Source of the DNA: Cymbidium sinense
Taxonomy: Eukaryota > Streptophyta > Magnoliopsida > Asparagales > Orchidaceae
Assembly (NCBI GenBank): GCA_021442155.1
Contig: CM038222.1
Span: 58,502,266 to 58,566,265, forward strand
Direction of reading: 5' to 3'
DNA length: 64,000 nucleotides
Positions 52,301 to 60,953 of this stretch are shown piece after piece. The position numbers and the translations under genes are program-made. Positions within the stretch are counted from its first letter, which is position 1. Each line of letters starts with the position of its first letter. The notes beneath the pieces are model-generated. The model saw only the letters and a program-made list of their open reading frames with translations. It was not told the origin of the DNA and did not search any database.

Positions 52301-55300
52301 CTGCAAGAGTGAACATAAATTCCTCACCGCATAGGAAAAACAAACAAGTACTTAATAATATGCATTTTTAATGAAATTTTATTATTTTTCTTTATAACTC
52401 ATTTTAATTATTCTATTGGGTCCTATTAATCTAAATTATTGCTACCACCCAACATTATCCTCATGTAGGCTGCTTCATCGAGTGTAAGCAAGGTTGAGAA
52501 ATCAAATCGAATAAAGAACTGAAATGAGAAGTTCAATGATTTGACTGCTATTGAACCGAATTACATAATAAATATTAAAATTATTAAAACTTGATCTAAT
52601 AAATAAAGCAATAATATAAATATGTGATAAATATATAATAAAAATAAATGAGATAAGTACATAAATAATATGTCTAATAATTATAAATTTAAAGATTGAT
52701 ATAAAGCACATTATGATATGATTAAATGTGTATTATACATCTAAATATGTGTATATTAAATATATTTAAAATCTAAAAAGTTTCACAACACAACTTTATA
52801 AATATAAGTATAATCTAAAATAAAATGAAAAACCTTATGAATATATAGATAATATAAAAATAGAATATATTAAATATTTATAAAATACTATTATATATTA
52901 TGTAATCTTTAGAAACTTTTTATAAAAATAAATTTTATAATAAGAATAAAGAGTTAAAAATTAAATATTATTCTTATATTCTTACCTCTGAATGTCATTT
53001 AATATTCTCAAATCTACATCACATTTTTTTTATTCTACATCACAAGAAAGCAAATGTTGCATTCTTTATATATAAAAAAGATCAATAAAGCATAACTTTA
53101 TAACCTACTTAAGGTGGTTGCTTGGTGAGCATGCTAAGCATTAATTTAACTAAGCTCATGTTAAAAATAAATAAAATTTTAAAATTTTATAAGATTGATC
53201 TTAAAAAGTAATTAAATTAAATTATTATATTTAACTCAATATAAATTTTATTTAAAAAATTAATTATTTGATTAAAATGATTAGATTTGAATCGACTTTT
53301 ATGTGATCAACGCTTCACCGATCGAACAAGTAGTTCTTACCAGTTTTCAACAAGTCAATGCAAAAATATATTTTAAGCCTAATAGAGCAGTTTAATACCT
53401 GATTCATGGTCGAACTAGTTGAATCAAGAAGTTCAATCTAGGGGTGTAAGTGAGTTGAGCAAGCTCAAACTCGGCTCAATAATGAGCTCACGAGTCAAGC
53501 TTATCAAGCCACGAGATCGAGCTCAAGCTGGAGCATATCTTGACTCGACTAATTGGCTCATCGAGCCAACTCAATATATATATAATATTTTAAAATTAAA
53601 AAATAAAAAATAAAAGCTACAAGTTTTTTAAAAAATTGCCTCTTTTTATTAAAAGAAGAGTTGCTATTATTGCAGTTTCAAGGCTTCAAGGTTTCAAATT
53701 TTGGCCAGTTTGCCACTTGCTTGTTGCGGTTTCAAATAAAAAACCATTGTCCATTAATATGTTATTTTTGTTTCCCCCTCTTCTCTACCTCACCAAAGCC
53801 ACTTGCCAAAGAATCCCGACCTCTCTGCATCTCGCCAACAACTTTCGTAGGAAAAAATGCAGCATTTTTTATCCAATTAATCAAGTTTGAGCTCATTTTA
53901 TGAGCTCCAGCTCGAGTTCGAGCCACACTTTTGGCTGACGAGTTGAGCTCGACTTTGCTATGACTCAAACTTGACTCGACTTGTTTACACCTCTAGTCCA
54001 ATCAAATTTTTAAAACAATGGTGCTAAGTAAGCTTGAGCCACGACTCAACTTGTTTACACCCCAGTCCAATCCGATTTTTAAAACACTGGTGCAAAACCT
54101 TCCCAGTATATTTAAGAAAAAATGCATGATCAATATCTTAAAACACCATCATCGAAAATCTTCTTACCTCTCGCGCTTAAAAAATGTGCATAAACCTTTG
54201 ATAACTGCATTTGAAAAATGTGAATGCAAGATTTTCTCGACCTTGAAAAAAATACAAACAAGTATTTATTTTGCATATTTTTCACGCCACGTTAACGTGC
54301 ACAATTACTTAAATTTTATACATTTACTCTATTTTACCTTACACATGAGGAGATGGTGATTTTGACACCAAGATGATGAAATATACATGCGAATATACAA
54401 AACTTATCCTTTCCTCTATTTTTCATTTTTTTTTTTTTTTTTTTTGCTTTATAGTTTTTTATTTTTTATAATATATATGGAGATAGTGTTATAATCGAAT
54501 CAAGTCGAACTGGCCCAACTCACCATTAAACAATAAACCGCACCTCAACCACTTCACTCTCACATATCGCGTGAATTGCATAATTATCGTGCTTGTGTTG
54601 CCTTCACCTACTTCAATCACATGAATTTTTGGTGATTTCATCTTATTTTGACTACCTCGCATTGCCCTTAGTATTCAATTTAAAGAACTGAGTCCATCGC
54701 ATATATTTTTTTTACCCTTCTTACACATTGTAGCTGTCGAGCCTTATACCTCCATTTTTCACCTTAGAATCTAAAGGCTTTCGTTTAAGTAGATCTAAAA
54801 CTAAATATATGGAGTGTAATTTATAATAAAAATATCTAGTGGTGGGATTATGACATTGGATGATTAAGTCATTAAAAAGAGTGAATTAATATCTCTGGTC
54901 GATTGTTCAAAATAATGGTGAAATAGATGAGGATGTTATTAGCAGAATTCAAGTTGGATGGTTGAAGAGGAGGAATAAATCTGGCCTACTATGTGTTAGA
55001 AAGTACTGCTTAGACTTAAGAGAAACTTTTATAAGATGGTATGGTGGTAAGACCTGCAATGATTTATGAAGCAGAATATTGATCAATGAAAGAGAAGCAT
55101 AAAATTAAGTTAAGTGTTGCAGAGATGAGAATACTCAGGTGGATGAGTGGCTTTACAGTTAAAGACAAAATGTGAAACGTATATATACATGAAAGGGTTG
55201 GAGTAGCTCCAGTGTCAAGATTCGAGATAATCGCCTTAAATGGTTTGGTCACATAAAACGTTGGCCATCCGATGACTCAGTTAGAAGAGTAGATATATTA

Positions 55301-57863
55301 GATTTGACCTATGTTAAGAAAGGTAGAGATAGACCTAAGCATATTTGGTTATGTAGTATAAAAAATGATCTTATTTCATTAAGAATTAAATAAGAATTTA
55401 ACACTAAATAGAAAATAATGGAGAAGAGTACCCGATCCCACTTAGTGGGATAAAGGCTTGTTGTTGTTGTTGATCTTCTCATCTGCAACTAAGAGCAACC
55501 TACAACACTCTTCTTTCATTTCTTTCAATAGCAAGAGCGGCTCTTCTTGACCCTCTTCTCTTCTATTTTTCTTTTCTACCTTCTTCTATTCTCTAAATAT
55601 TCATTGATTATATTTTCCAAATTCTTTGTCATTTATTTTCTCAAAATTTTGCCTAATTATAAGGTTGATGTTTAGACAATATTAGATTAATGATCAATTT
55701 TATTTAGAGACATGTACAATTATTGTGATTATTGATTATTGATTATTTGATTAAGGGAGAATCCCTAATTAGTTGTTAACCATAAATTTAGCTTCCCTCT
55801 TAATGCTACTTAATCAGAGAATGTGATCATCCATTTTGGTTGCTTAGTGGTTCTAGATATACTCATGTCACAACCTAGGGAAAATAGATTACACTTGTCT
55901 CAAATAATTAATCAGCGTTTAATGTCTTGATTAAAGTGGATGTATTAATTAAAATTTTAAATTATTTAGGAACTTCAAGTTCATACACGTCAGGGGTGCC
56001 CACTTTGAATTTTAGAGAAATGAAGGTTACATGGAACTTCTTCCAAGCTTTAAAAGTGATAGAACAACTAATCAAATATGCAAATTGAAAATAATTCATT
56101 TATAATCTCCAACAATCACCAAGAGCATAATTTGAATGCTTCACTAGTATGATCGTCAACAAGGGCATAAATAAGTGCACAGCAATCATATGATATTTTA
56201 CAAAATTGAGTGATAAATCAATAATACTAATTGTGTATGTTAACGATAGTATCCTAATTGGTAATAATACTTCTGACTTATCTTCATTAACAAAAAGGGG
56301 AATTTACATAAATACCACATAAAACATTCTAAATTACCAACACTCTAAATTCTAATATTATATACATACCACCCAAAAGTTCTTAATGCATCAAAGCAAC
56401 CACTCCACCACCTCTCCCATTACTCTTTGTTAAACCACGCCACAACATCATCTTCTCCCCTTAACAACAATCACTAGAAGCAACTCATGTGATTCAACAA
56501 TGTAGAGTTCTTTGGCGCAAGCAAGGTGCAATCTTTTTGTGCCATTCAGGATGAGGAAGTTGGCATTTTGGTGAACATGATAAAAAAGGATTTTTGTGAT
56601 GGAAAGGCAATCAATTTGAACAAGATGATTGTTTGATTCTTTCATAATGTTATATACAAAGAGGTATTTGGTAAGAGGACATCAGCTGATGGGAGTGCAG
56701 CAAGCACGAGGATGTTGCCGTAGTGAATTAAGAAAATATGGTTCCTCTTAATTGCAAGGAACAAGTGTAGCATGATGAAGAGCAGAGGAAAATTAATCAA
56801 GATAAGTGTTGGATTTCATAGAATTGCTTTAGGTAGGAATCCCAGGAAGAAGAAAGACCCAGCGTTCTCAGTATTGACAAAAACCATTAATAATCAAAAT
56901 GAAAAAGAAAAATAGCATCTAAGCTCCCCCGCAAGATATACACCGAATATCTTAATAAAGCTAGGATCTCTTGAATACTCCAACATCCCGATAAAATGGC
57001 ATCACAACCCTAACAAATATGAAGGTCTAATATAGGAGCAATAGTAGGCAACAGAATGATTAACCACTGCACAGACATACCCCATTGAGAATCCTCCTAA
57101 AGCCTGGCAGTGCTATGAACCATCAAACAAGTTTCCTTAACAGGTTCATTTATTAAGTTTTTATAAGCATGTGCCCATCTTCATGTTTATGCTGCATTCA
57201 GAGCAGAAAGAAGGCAAAGTCCTAATACCAAACGGAGATTCCCAGCCAACGGACAAGTTCATTGTAACCACCAGGCCCATGAATAGGAGACATGGCTAGA
57301 TGAACAAACATCAGTTTAGACCTTTCTTCTCTTCTAGTATGATGTACCAAAATTTGCATTAATTGATGCACTTTAGGTTGTCATGGACAGATGTGAGGTC
57401 TGTTTTGGCAAATGTTGCCATCTTTAAGAACAAGTTGAAATCCTTGAATTAGTCAGCATTAACAAAGGAGAAACTTCATCTGATGAAGAGGAAATACTGA
57501 TTTTCACTGACTAGTCAAAATTGTAGAAGTACAATTCTAAATTTCAGTCGAATAAGACAGAAATTTAGTACAACAACCATAACATTTCTAGAAAACTAAG
57601 AATAAATGCATATCCCTTTCTATAATCCTTCCACCAGTATTACAACAATTTGATGTATCTACTGCAGAACAAAATTTACATGAAGAATTACAAAAGAATT
57701 CATTCACATTAAAAAAAGCTCAAATGTCATTTCCCAAAATAGTACCCTTACACATGGTAAGTATAGTAAATCTGAATTGAAGAAAAAATGGACTTACGCG
57801 ATTTCCTCTCAGGAACCCGACAGCAAATTCATTTGCAAAAGACTTTGAAGATGACACCAGTGT
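16334..57863 (-). CDS. RPC5: RNA polymerase III subunit RPC5 (SIN-like), C-terminal nine exons
   Basis: RPC5 pairs with RPC4 as the TFIIF-like module of RNA polymerase III and helps initiation, termination and re-initiation on tRNA and 5S genes. Minus-strand coding exons, 5' to 3', are 57863-57798, 48703-48548, 33200-33096, 32961-32899, 19302-19251, 17998-17436, 16954-16811, 16708-16588 and 16399-16334. All have GT-AG borders and compatible phases. Family landmarks are YVNPLHAIVQFRPSL, PWVLLEYHA, PSEYL, LTLPLEDRLKQWLSK, LVQGLWVSKSSLLYDG, WKFKEDTDLSFIKQYPEIV and the C-terminal winged-helix part ending CGASWMFKTGALR. The N-terminal exon(s) with the RPC4-binding domain were not found and should lie right of 57863, probably beyond the window. 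An exon between 48548 and 33200 may be missing. Exon 3 has one extra G. Introns of 9.1, 15.3 and 13.6 kb are full of transposons. Confidence 0.85.
16588..16708 (-). CDS. RPC5: RPC5 exon (winged-helix region)
   Basis: 121 nt between acceptor 'ttctgccag' and donor GTAAGT. Encodes NVVIAYFIAKGRYVRVKKQE and LRLKRDVSDAEYGQ. The residues resemble the repeated 'fixed-length helix then basic helix' winged-helix unit of RPC5/SIN proteins. A (TA)n microsatellite lies in the intron directly upstream (16714-16738). Confidence 0.85.
16811..16954 (-). CDS. RPC5: RPC5 exon
   Basis: 144 nt between acceptor 'atgttgcag' and donor GTTTAG. The split codon from the previous exon reads Ser, then LNSIVQELQG, ENVADQIAFKVHGLYVLKS and KPALDQLR. 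It continues the C-terminal domain. Confidence 0.85.
17436..17998 (-). CDS. RPC5: RPC5 large central exon
   Basis: 563 nt, the longest exon. It starts after 'ctattgcag' with GPQVNRFVALLYLAP and runs through LVQGLWVSKSSLLYDG, RDYFLLQFSKKHAV, ERPSLKDWKFKEDTDLSFIK and EHAWSIREKEILESL to LHKVL, then donor GTATTT. The order matches RPC5/POLR3E (LVQGNWVVKS, RDFVMWKF and W-x-F-ILPYDG in the human protein). This is the strongest evidence for the gene's identity. Confidence 0.9.
17999..19250 (-). other. RPC5 intron, no other gene
   Basis: About 1.25 kb, AT-rich. At 18105-18200 the words 'tcgaatttaaaagtcttgtt' and 'gagttcaagctgaaatcaag' recall the hAT-type elements found elsewhere, but no ends are seen. 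A (TA)n tract lies near 19205-19226. Confidence 0.4.
19251..19302 (-). CDS. RPC5: RPC5 short exon
   Basis: 52 nt. After acceptor 'gtctttag' the split codon is completed and YLLTLPLEDRLKQWLSK follows, then donor GTTTGG. The motif corresponds to LPLADQIK in the human subunit. Confidence 0.85.
19303..20400. other. RPC5 intron sequence, no gene seen
   Basis: AT-rich. A 20-base phrase 'gagaaaattatcctagaata' occurs twice, near 20057 and 20126. No coding signature. Confidence 0.35.
20430..21080 (-). mobile_element. Diverged copy of the dispersed retroelement family (LTR-like)
   Basis: Same orientation as 3950-4700, with the ordered landmarks 'ctacccagagatttc', 'aacttttgatta', 'gtctaaggagacaa', 'gcatgagat' and 'gtgagctagaattttctta'. 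It lies in the 13.6-kb RPC5 intron. No primer-binding-like site is seen at its edge. Confidence 0.6.
21080..22270. other. RPC5 intron, AT-rich, no gene seen
   Basis: Long T-rich and A-rich tracts. The first 100 bases may still belong to the retroelement copy at 20430-21080; the rest is unassigned and could include the outer part of the gypsy LTR. Confidence 0.35.
22290..22640 (-). repeat. Probable 3' LTR segment of the gypsy element
   Basis: Matches 27300-27645 in the same orientation. Shared words include 'aattcaaa', 'acataaataaaagatgaaat' and 'agatcttgtaaatg'. Confidence 0.6.
24472..24672 (-). pseudogene. Gypsy reverse-transcriptase fragment
   Basis: Encodes SYSRLDDMLDLIKSKFFSKI, then D-L, matching the conserved PRxDDxLDxLxGAxxFSKIDL segment of Ty3/gypsy reverse transcriptases; MDFMNFVMPLSNL corresponds to the WLVMPFGLSNAP region. 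Isolated and truncated, without the YxDD box. Confidence 0.75.
27300..27645 (-). repeat. Probable 5' LTR segment of the gypsy element
   Basis: Partner of 22290-22640 (see that entry). Confidence 0.6.
27650..28660. other. GC-richer G-rich island in the RPC5 intron, unidentified
   Basis: Directly beside the gypsy LTR lies about 1 kb of G-rich plus strand ('gagagagagagaggg', 'gggcgggggaaggccggcgg') in an otherwise AT-rich intron. Short direct repeats occur at 28496-28610 ('caaccgaagtttgatgaatc', 'caaccaaagtttcacaaatc', 'cacatgtgacgagcag'). Open frames on the minus strand show no recognisable motif. It could be an unrelated transposon or a captured gene fragment. Confidence 0.4.
28660..29480. 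other. RPC5 intron, no gene seen
   Basis: AT-rich, no coding signature. The boundary with the LINE to the right is gradual. Confidence 0.35.
29480..31830 (+). mobile_element. RTE-type LINE, heavily degraded, endonuclease to 3' region
   Basis: Aligns by eye along its length with the copy at 35780-38030: an endonuclease part (about 29640-30000), then the reverse-transcriptase part with 'gatctactatggatgctata' (about 30785) and GWSRLEECIL-like text near 31380. It is riddled with small indels, more than the other copies, and has lost its TTG tail. No protein can be made. Confidence 0.72.
31830..32898. other. RPC5 intron, no gene seen
   Basis: Contains a 38-bp perfect tandem-type duplication (31909-31946 and 31953-31990, 'gctcacattacacgatatcg' inside) and a short 'gaatctcaaa' duplication near 32815. 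Nothing coding. Confidence 0.4.
32899..32961 (-). CDS. RPC5: RPC5 short exon
   Basis: 63 nt. After acceptor 'ctatgaag' it encodes SEYLHSHGSSRMRKTTVPLI, then donor GTATAT. PSEYL across the junction with the previous exon matches the human protein, and the phase (2 in, 2 out) fits both neighbours. It lies 134 bp from the preceding exon and 13.6 kb from the next. Confidence 0.72.
33096..33200 (-). CDS. RPC5: RPC5 exon with one-base frameshift
   Basis: 105 nt between acceptor 'aacatgcag' and donor GTAAGT. It opens PWVLLEYHASDSPASCMYW, then a four-G run shifts the frame to a stop. In the other frame it continues QTLTEGMNTALAMKP, which fits the family and the downstream phase. Without one G the exon would be 104 nt, and the phases of both neighbours would agree. 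Confidence 0.75.
33201..34085. other. RPC5 intron, no gene seen
   Basis: Start of the 15.3-kb intron (upstream of exon 33096-33200 on the minus strand). No recognisable feature beyond AT-rich DNA. Confidence 0.35.
34090..34560. repeat. About 230-bp tandem repeat (2 copies)
   Basis: Two units, about 34090-34325 and 34326-34560, share 'gattcgagaaatgg', 'atattttgggctctca'-like text, 'gatgatgtagatag', 'aggattgatggt', 'ttttgatggttttg' and 'gcaataattttgc'. The minus-strand open frame across it (34158-34595) is a by-product. Confidence 0.75.
34560..35780. other. RPC5 intron, no gene seen
   Basis: No clear motif. The part near 35200-35780 may include the degraded 5' end of the adjoining LINE, but I cannot align it. 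Confidence 0.3.
35780..38030 (+). mobile_element. RTE-type LINE with endonuclease and reverse-transcriptase remnants
   Basis: The best-preserved LINE here. Translating around frameshifts gives endonuclease text (about 35810-36200: GDRIIALK, INVIS, FWNELEGLIQ, FKKRDEH, ITYKMDL) and reverse-transcriptase text (about 36890-37620: KCGKAMGPDNIPIE, NYRGIKLMCHTLKLWERVI, DVLTRHLQEDVPWCMLF followed by DDILL at the catalytic FADD position). The C-terminal part follows to about 38030, but the canonical TTG end is missing. Stops throughout. Confidence 0.82.
38077..38240 (-). mobile_element. RTE-type LINE 3' end, minus strand
   Basis: Begins CAACAACAACAACAAGCC, then 'tttatcccgctgtggggtcg', the reverse complement of the RTE tail, and continues through 'ttctccattgtgtcctatta'. 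A second insertion in opposite orientation directly beside the LINE ending at 38030. Confidence 0.78.
38240..41980. other. RPC5 intron, no gene recognised
   Basis: About 3.7 kb without a convincing gene. 38240-38540 is less AT-rich and may be more of a transposon. A minus-strand open frame at 41610-41966 (118 codons) matches nothing I know. Confidence 0.35.
42390..42730 (+). pseudogene. Copia gag fragment (UBN2-type)
   Basis: IISYKLNGKKFFQF is followed, after a shift, by RGKIGYLNGIITQYE, STWNTNALLKLWVINS. This matches the KLNGxNYxxW...GRGKxxYLTG...W...NSxVxxWLxNSM pattern of copia gag proteins. It continues beyond the insert at 43430-43700 (WQELDIF, VVKYI, EKSICxSLKRR). Confidence 0.72.
42740..43380. 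mobile_element. Probable hAT-like insert in copia gag
   Basis: Interrupts the gag reading. The body carries 'gagctcgagttcgagcttga' and 'gagctcaatatatgagctcg' words like the hAT elements at 13.2 and 53.4 kb, and the right end 'ctcatttacatcctta' resembles their TTTACACCCCTA end. The left end and target duplication are unclear. Confidence 0.45.
44780..45220 (+). pseudogene. Copia protease / GAG-pre-integrase fragment
   Basis: An open frame up to 45087 reads SHMKIKIINGFLSLIAGTRE, LLKSIVHFINLSSNLTSISQ and HCEFRTGSQGRGL, the spacing seen after the aspartic protease in copia polyproteins. ILWHFRLGVPSF near 45180 is the GAG-pre-integrase LWHxRLGHPS motif with His lost. Confidence 0.72.
45390..46330 (+). 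pseudogene. Copia integrase and RNase H fragments
   Basis: DDHTRL-like text at about 45400 and LKVFGCK at about 45825 are integrase landmarks; FIDADWVDS..DR at about 45930 and VTWRSNK..ARSSLEAELQ at about 46010-46060 are RNase H landmarks. Most of the reverse transcriptase between them is gone, so an internal deletion has occurred. Confidence 0.75.
46047..46252 (+). repeat. 103-bp tandem duplication in copia RNase H
   Basis: 46047-46149 is repeated at 46150-46252 with a single visible difference (ctttaag / cttgaag), so the duplication is much younger than the surrounding decay. Confidence 0.9.
46530..47890 (+). mobile_element. RTE-type LINE nested in copia, with (TTG)n tail
   Basis: Starts within the reverse transcriptase (MNEWRK, then NYRGIKLMCHTLKLWERVI) and runs through DLEKAYDK-like and YLFALVMDVLA segments to the 3' end 'gaccccacaacgggataaag' 'gcttgttgttgttgctgctt'. 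It is 5' truncated, as LINE insertions often are, and sits between the copia RNase H and its 3' LTR. Confidence 0.82.
48175..48420 (+). repeat. Copia 3' LTR segment
   Basis: Similar to 42170-42360. Ends about 130 bp from an RPC5 coding exon. Confidence 0.65.
48548..48703 (-). CDS. RPC5: RPC5 exon with the YVNPLHAIVQFRP motif
   Basis: After acceptor 'ttgttttgcag' it encodes FYVNPLHAIVQFRPSLTHVD, then a charged linker EQAKQDDHQLESNLKPVGNL. Two donors are possible without changing phase: GTAAAA after 48548 (preferred) or GTACCC after 48563. The motif equals LHLTPLHGILQLRPSF of human POLR3E. The 3' LTR of a copia element ends about 130 bp downstream of this exon. Confidence 0.85.
48704..49730. 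other. RPC5 intron, no gene seen
   Basis: Contains a 30-bp tandem duplication near 49188-49245 ('gcaatctgccatatgaacct', 'gcaatctgccaaatgaacct'). Nothing coding. Confidence 0.4.
49730..51480 (-). mobile_element. Diverged copy of the dispersed retroelement family
   Basis: Same orientation as 3950-6000. Ordered landmarks: 'aaagatttctccc', 'cttttaattaaggcta', 'ttaaagtggata', 'cagccatggga', 'tcaaatgattttgatcgtaa', 'aacatgagatcatttgagtg', then a 'catcattggggtggttgatt' block and 'tatttaaaaatatatgcaca'. The last match corresponds to about 5828, so this copy includes the tandem-unit region in decayed form. Confidence 0.6.
51480..53430. other. RPC5 intron, AT-rich, no gene seen
   Basis: Several open frames of 60-75 codons but none with recognisable motifs. 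52500-53000 is extremely AT-rich. Confidence 0.4.
53439..53995. mobile_element. hAT-type non-autonomous element (557 bp)
   Basis: Terminal inverted repeats TAGGGGTGTAAGTGAGTTGA (left) and TAGAGGTGTAAACAAGTCGA (right, read inward). 8-bp flanks GTTCAATC (53431-53438) and GTCCAATC (53996-54003) match at seven of eight positions. No transposase is seen. The right end plus flank is repeated immediately downstream (54034-54095). Confidence 0.78.
53960..54095. repeat. Tandem duplication of hAT end plus flank
   Basis: 'gactcgacttgtttacacct' ... 'tttttaaaacaatggtgc' (to about 54024) recurs as 'gactcaacttgtttacaccc' ... 'tttttaaaacactggtgc' (to about 54093). The duplicated unit spans the element border, so it arose after insertion. 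Confidence 0.75.
54100..54770. other. RPC5 intron, no gene seen
   Basis: AT-rich with a T homopolymer near 54425-54445. The open frame at 54018-54359 has no recognised motif. Confidence 0.35.
54770..55475 (+). mobile_element. RTE-type LINE 3' end with (TTG)n tail
   Basis: 5'-truncated copy: 'gaatctaaaggctttcgttt', 'gtggtgggattatgacattg', GWLKRRNKSGLLC-like, AEMRILRW..GFT text, then 'gggataaaggcttgttgttg'. Stops and frameshifts throughout. Confidence 0.8.
56040..56300 (+). pseudogene. Copia reverse-transcriptase fragment
   Basis: Broken frames read ERTTNQICKLK-like, SLYNLQQSPRA-like, FTSMIVNKG, then ILIVYVNDSILIGNNTSDLS. The last carries the catalytic YVDD box altered to YVND, so the active site is lost. 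It is not part of the copia at 42-48 kb. Confidence 0.72.
56300..57797. other. RPC5 intron, no gene seen
   Basis: Slightly less AT-rich than average, no recognised coding or RNA signature. Confidence 0.35.
57798..57863 (-). CDS. RPC5: RPC5 exon, most 5' exon seen
   Basis: 66 nt between acceptor 'gtttatag' and donor GTAAGT. Encodes TLVSSSKSFANEFAVGFLRG then NR, matching the family segment just before YVNPLHAIV (human YAAALYRQGELHLTPLHGI). Phase 0 on both sides. No start codon is near, so further 5' exons exist. Confidence 0.75.
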
Positions 57864-60800
57864 CTATAAACAGAAAAAAAAAGAAATTAGGACATCAAAA
57901 AGTTAAAGACCAATAAGTTTGGCATATTTAATGACTTTCTAAGAACATTTTCCAAATGGAAGAACAGACAACATTCACTTTTGTTCATGAAGAAGAACAT
58001 AAAAACCAAGCAAGGAACAGTAAGAAAGTATTTCATAAACTAATGTGAAAATGCATGTCAATGTTATGCTTCAACCAAGACTTGTTAATTATAAAAAAAG
58101 GAAAAGCTATAACAGAGCTATATACATGTATAGAAAAGAGAAGAATTAAAAATTTTGGAACTAAACAACCAATAGTGCCATCAAAAACAGTACTGCAAAC
58201 AGTGTTATAGTTAATTTAAGGCTTTCTATTTTATCGATAGTGGAAAAGAGACATCAACAAAGGCTTCACTATAAGTCATCATAAAAAGGATAATAACATT
58301 TTTTACTCCATGATGATACATATTATAGATTTACACTAGGAGCTTTTCTTACTAGATGTTGATTCAATTGTGGAGACTCAATTTGATTATCAACTTCAAC
58401 AAAGTTAATCACAATTTTATTAAACGTCACATTTATTGATTATAATTTTACGCCTAAGTTCTCTTTTGCCTTCTGTGGAATCTCATATTCATGAATAACT
58501 ATCCATGTGTGATAACAAATGATTATGATTGATAAACAAATATGTAACTAGCAAGTGTGCATCCCAAATGGAATAATACAATAGAAATTTAGCATATGCA
58601 AGAATCAAAATTCATTTGCTAGGAACATATTTTATGGCAAGCAAATGACAAAATAATAGTAAATCAAATTAGATTTAGCTCATATCATGCGTTTACAAGG
58701 AACTTAATCTCACAGCACACAACTCACTCTAAATATGAAATGGAGATATTTATGTGTTTTAAGGCAGCGATAAGTTGCAATGAGCACTCAACCCACAGAC
58801 ATGTAACTATTCCTTCGAGAAAAATCCTAAACATGACACGAGATTTGTCTATCAACATAAATATAATATAGATTTTTGAACTAAAAATTATTCCTTTCGG
58901 AAGTGTCAATCAAAACTCTATTTCCCCAAATTCTTTTCTGATGAAGTCTTGATCTTCTAAATAATACATTAAGAAAGTCTCATCATCAAAAGCACATCGT
59001 TGATTTGCTATTGTTAACAACAAAGAGCGGATATTCTGATTCAATTTCGCATCAAAGATAAGTTTAAAATTCAAACACATATTTATCCTGCTGTAATTTA
59101 ATTTTTTATCCAAAGGTTCAGCTTCTAGGATCTTGATCTCCCACATAAGTTGATTAATTGATTATTCAATTGTAAGTATGGACTCCTAACAATGTCCTAT
59201 TAGATCTTAATGCTGTGTTCTACGAATCAGCACCTACAACAATCTCTATCGAGAATTACATGATCGAAAATCAATTGTCATGTTCTCCTAAACACTTCAT
59301 GATCTGATGCCGAAATCATAAATGAAGCTTCAACTCAGGGGCTTCATTGAAGTGAGTGATCAAATTAATTATCTTCTTCATGATATGATTCCAAAATCAA
59401 AATGCCACTACACAATGACATGTGAAAACAAATAAACATCATTACCATAATAAAAATACACCTAAAGGCTATCTCCTATTTATAAAAAAAATAAGGACCA
59501 CAAAAAAACAAAATTAAATTATTGACCTCTAAATGCAAATATGATAAAATTGATGGAATACGGATGCGATGTTGCATGGATCGAGATCAAAACACCTCGA
59601 TCATGATTGAAACAAATTGAAATATCCTCTGTTTGCAAAGCAGCCTATCCTAATGCATCCAAAATGCCATAATTGGCTTAACAAGGTTTCTTGTATCGCC
59701 TAATGACTGCCCAATGAAGAAGACAAGCCATGAGTGTGTCTTCACGCATATCAAAGTCGGAATGCCTCAGTATCATCCAAATACACTCCATTTGCAAAAT
59801 AGATAGCAATAATGCGATCAAAATATTGAAATTGCTTAAAAGGACCCTTAACGAGCAATTTGATCAAGCATGGTACAAATGGCAAGCCACAAATGCAACG
59901 AGAAATTGGGTTATAATTATTTCAATTGATATCAAACTCATTTAAATGAACTCCAATCACAAAACGTACATCATCAATGCATCTAGAATGTTAAAATTGC
60001 ATAGAATAAAACTCATATTATCTGTATGTTAGCGCGAAAATAAAAAATCAATTCACGCGCATTTCAAAGCATCTTGAAAGCAAGATGAATGTGAAACGAT
60101 GATGCACGAGAACAACATTAATAGACTAAGTCAAATTAATAAAATAAAAATATTAATATCAATATCAATATTATTAAAATATAATCATCACTTATTTCCA
60201 TTCCAAATCCCATCAACTAGCCTTATCCCTCTACTATGCGTTGAACAAATCTAATCTCACGCCTTGTCTCCATCAAAAATCCCATGCTCTCAATCTCCCT
60301 CCCATTCCTTTAGTAGCAACCTTGACAAGCTTCCTATCTCCTAGTTTGAACCCGTGCTCTTCTCCTCCCCTTGCACGGTAAAGCCCATATGATCTCCTCG
60401 TTGGTCCTTATCTCTCACACAACAACAGACCAAACTCCTCGCACTCACATTTTTTTCTAAACACCTGAGATTTATGTTGCCCTCATCTCCTCCATCATTG
60501 CTCTCGTCTCACATTGAGCTGCATAAGCTCCCAACTTCCATCTGCACTCCCCTCATCTTCCGCCATCCCGAGGCTCTCCCTGATCTCCTACACACCAGTC
60601 ATGCCATGTCTTTCCTCACTTAACATGTAAAGCTTAAGCCGCTTCTAGCAGTCTGTTAGCTTATCTCACGTTTCACACATTGTCCAACCTCTACATTGTC
60701 AATGAGATTCCAAGTTTCCAACCAACCCATATTCCATATTTTCTAAACCTCAAGCATCTCACCACCAACAGCCACTCTTCTCTTCTCTCGACCCAATATG

Positions 60801-60900
60801 CTCCTTTATTTCCTACTTCATTCACACCAGACTCACACCAAACCTAATCGCCCCCTCAACCTCCCTCTACTCAAGCCTCCTAATTATAGGTCTCCCCCTC

Positions 60901-60903
<3 letters not shown>
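57864..60903. other. Upstream of the first visible RPC5 exon, no gene recognised
   Basis: I searched the minus strand for the missing RPC5 N-terminal exon(s) and saw none. A minus-strand open frame at 58910-59146 (78 codons) has no motif I recognise. 60200-60900 is CT-rich on the plus strand and could be a degraded retroelement leader. Confidence 0.35.

Positions 60904-60952
<49 letters not shown>
60904..60952. repeat. (CT)n microsatellite
   Basis: About 24 CT units in a wider CT-rich tract. Confidence 0.95.
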
Positions 60953-60953
<1 letters not shown>

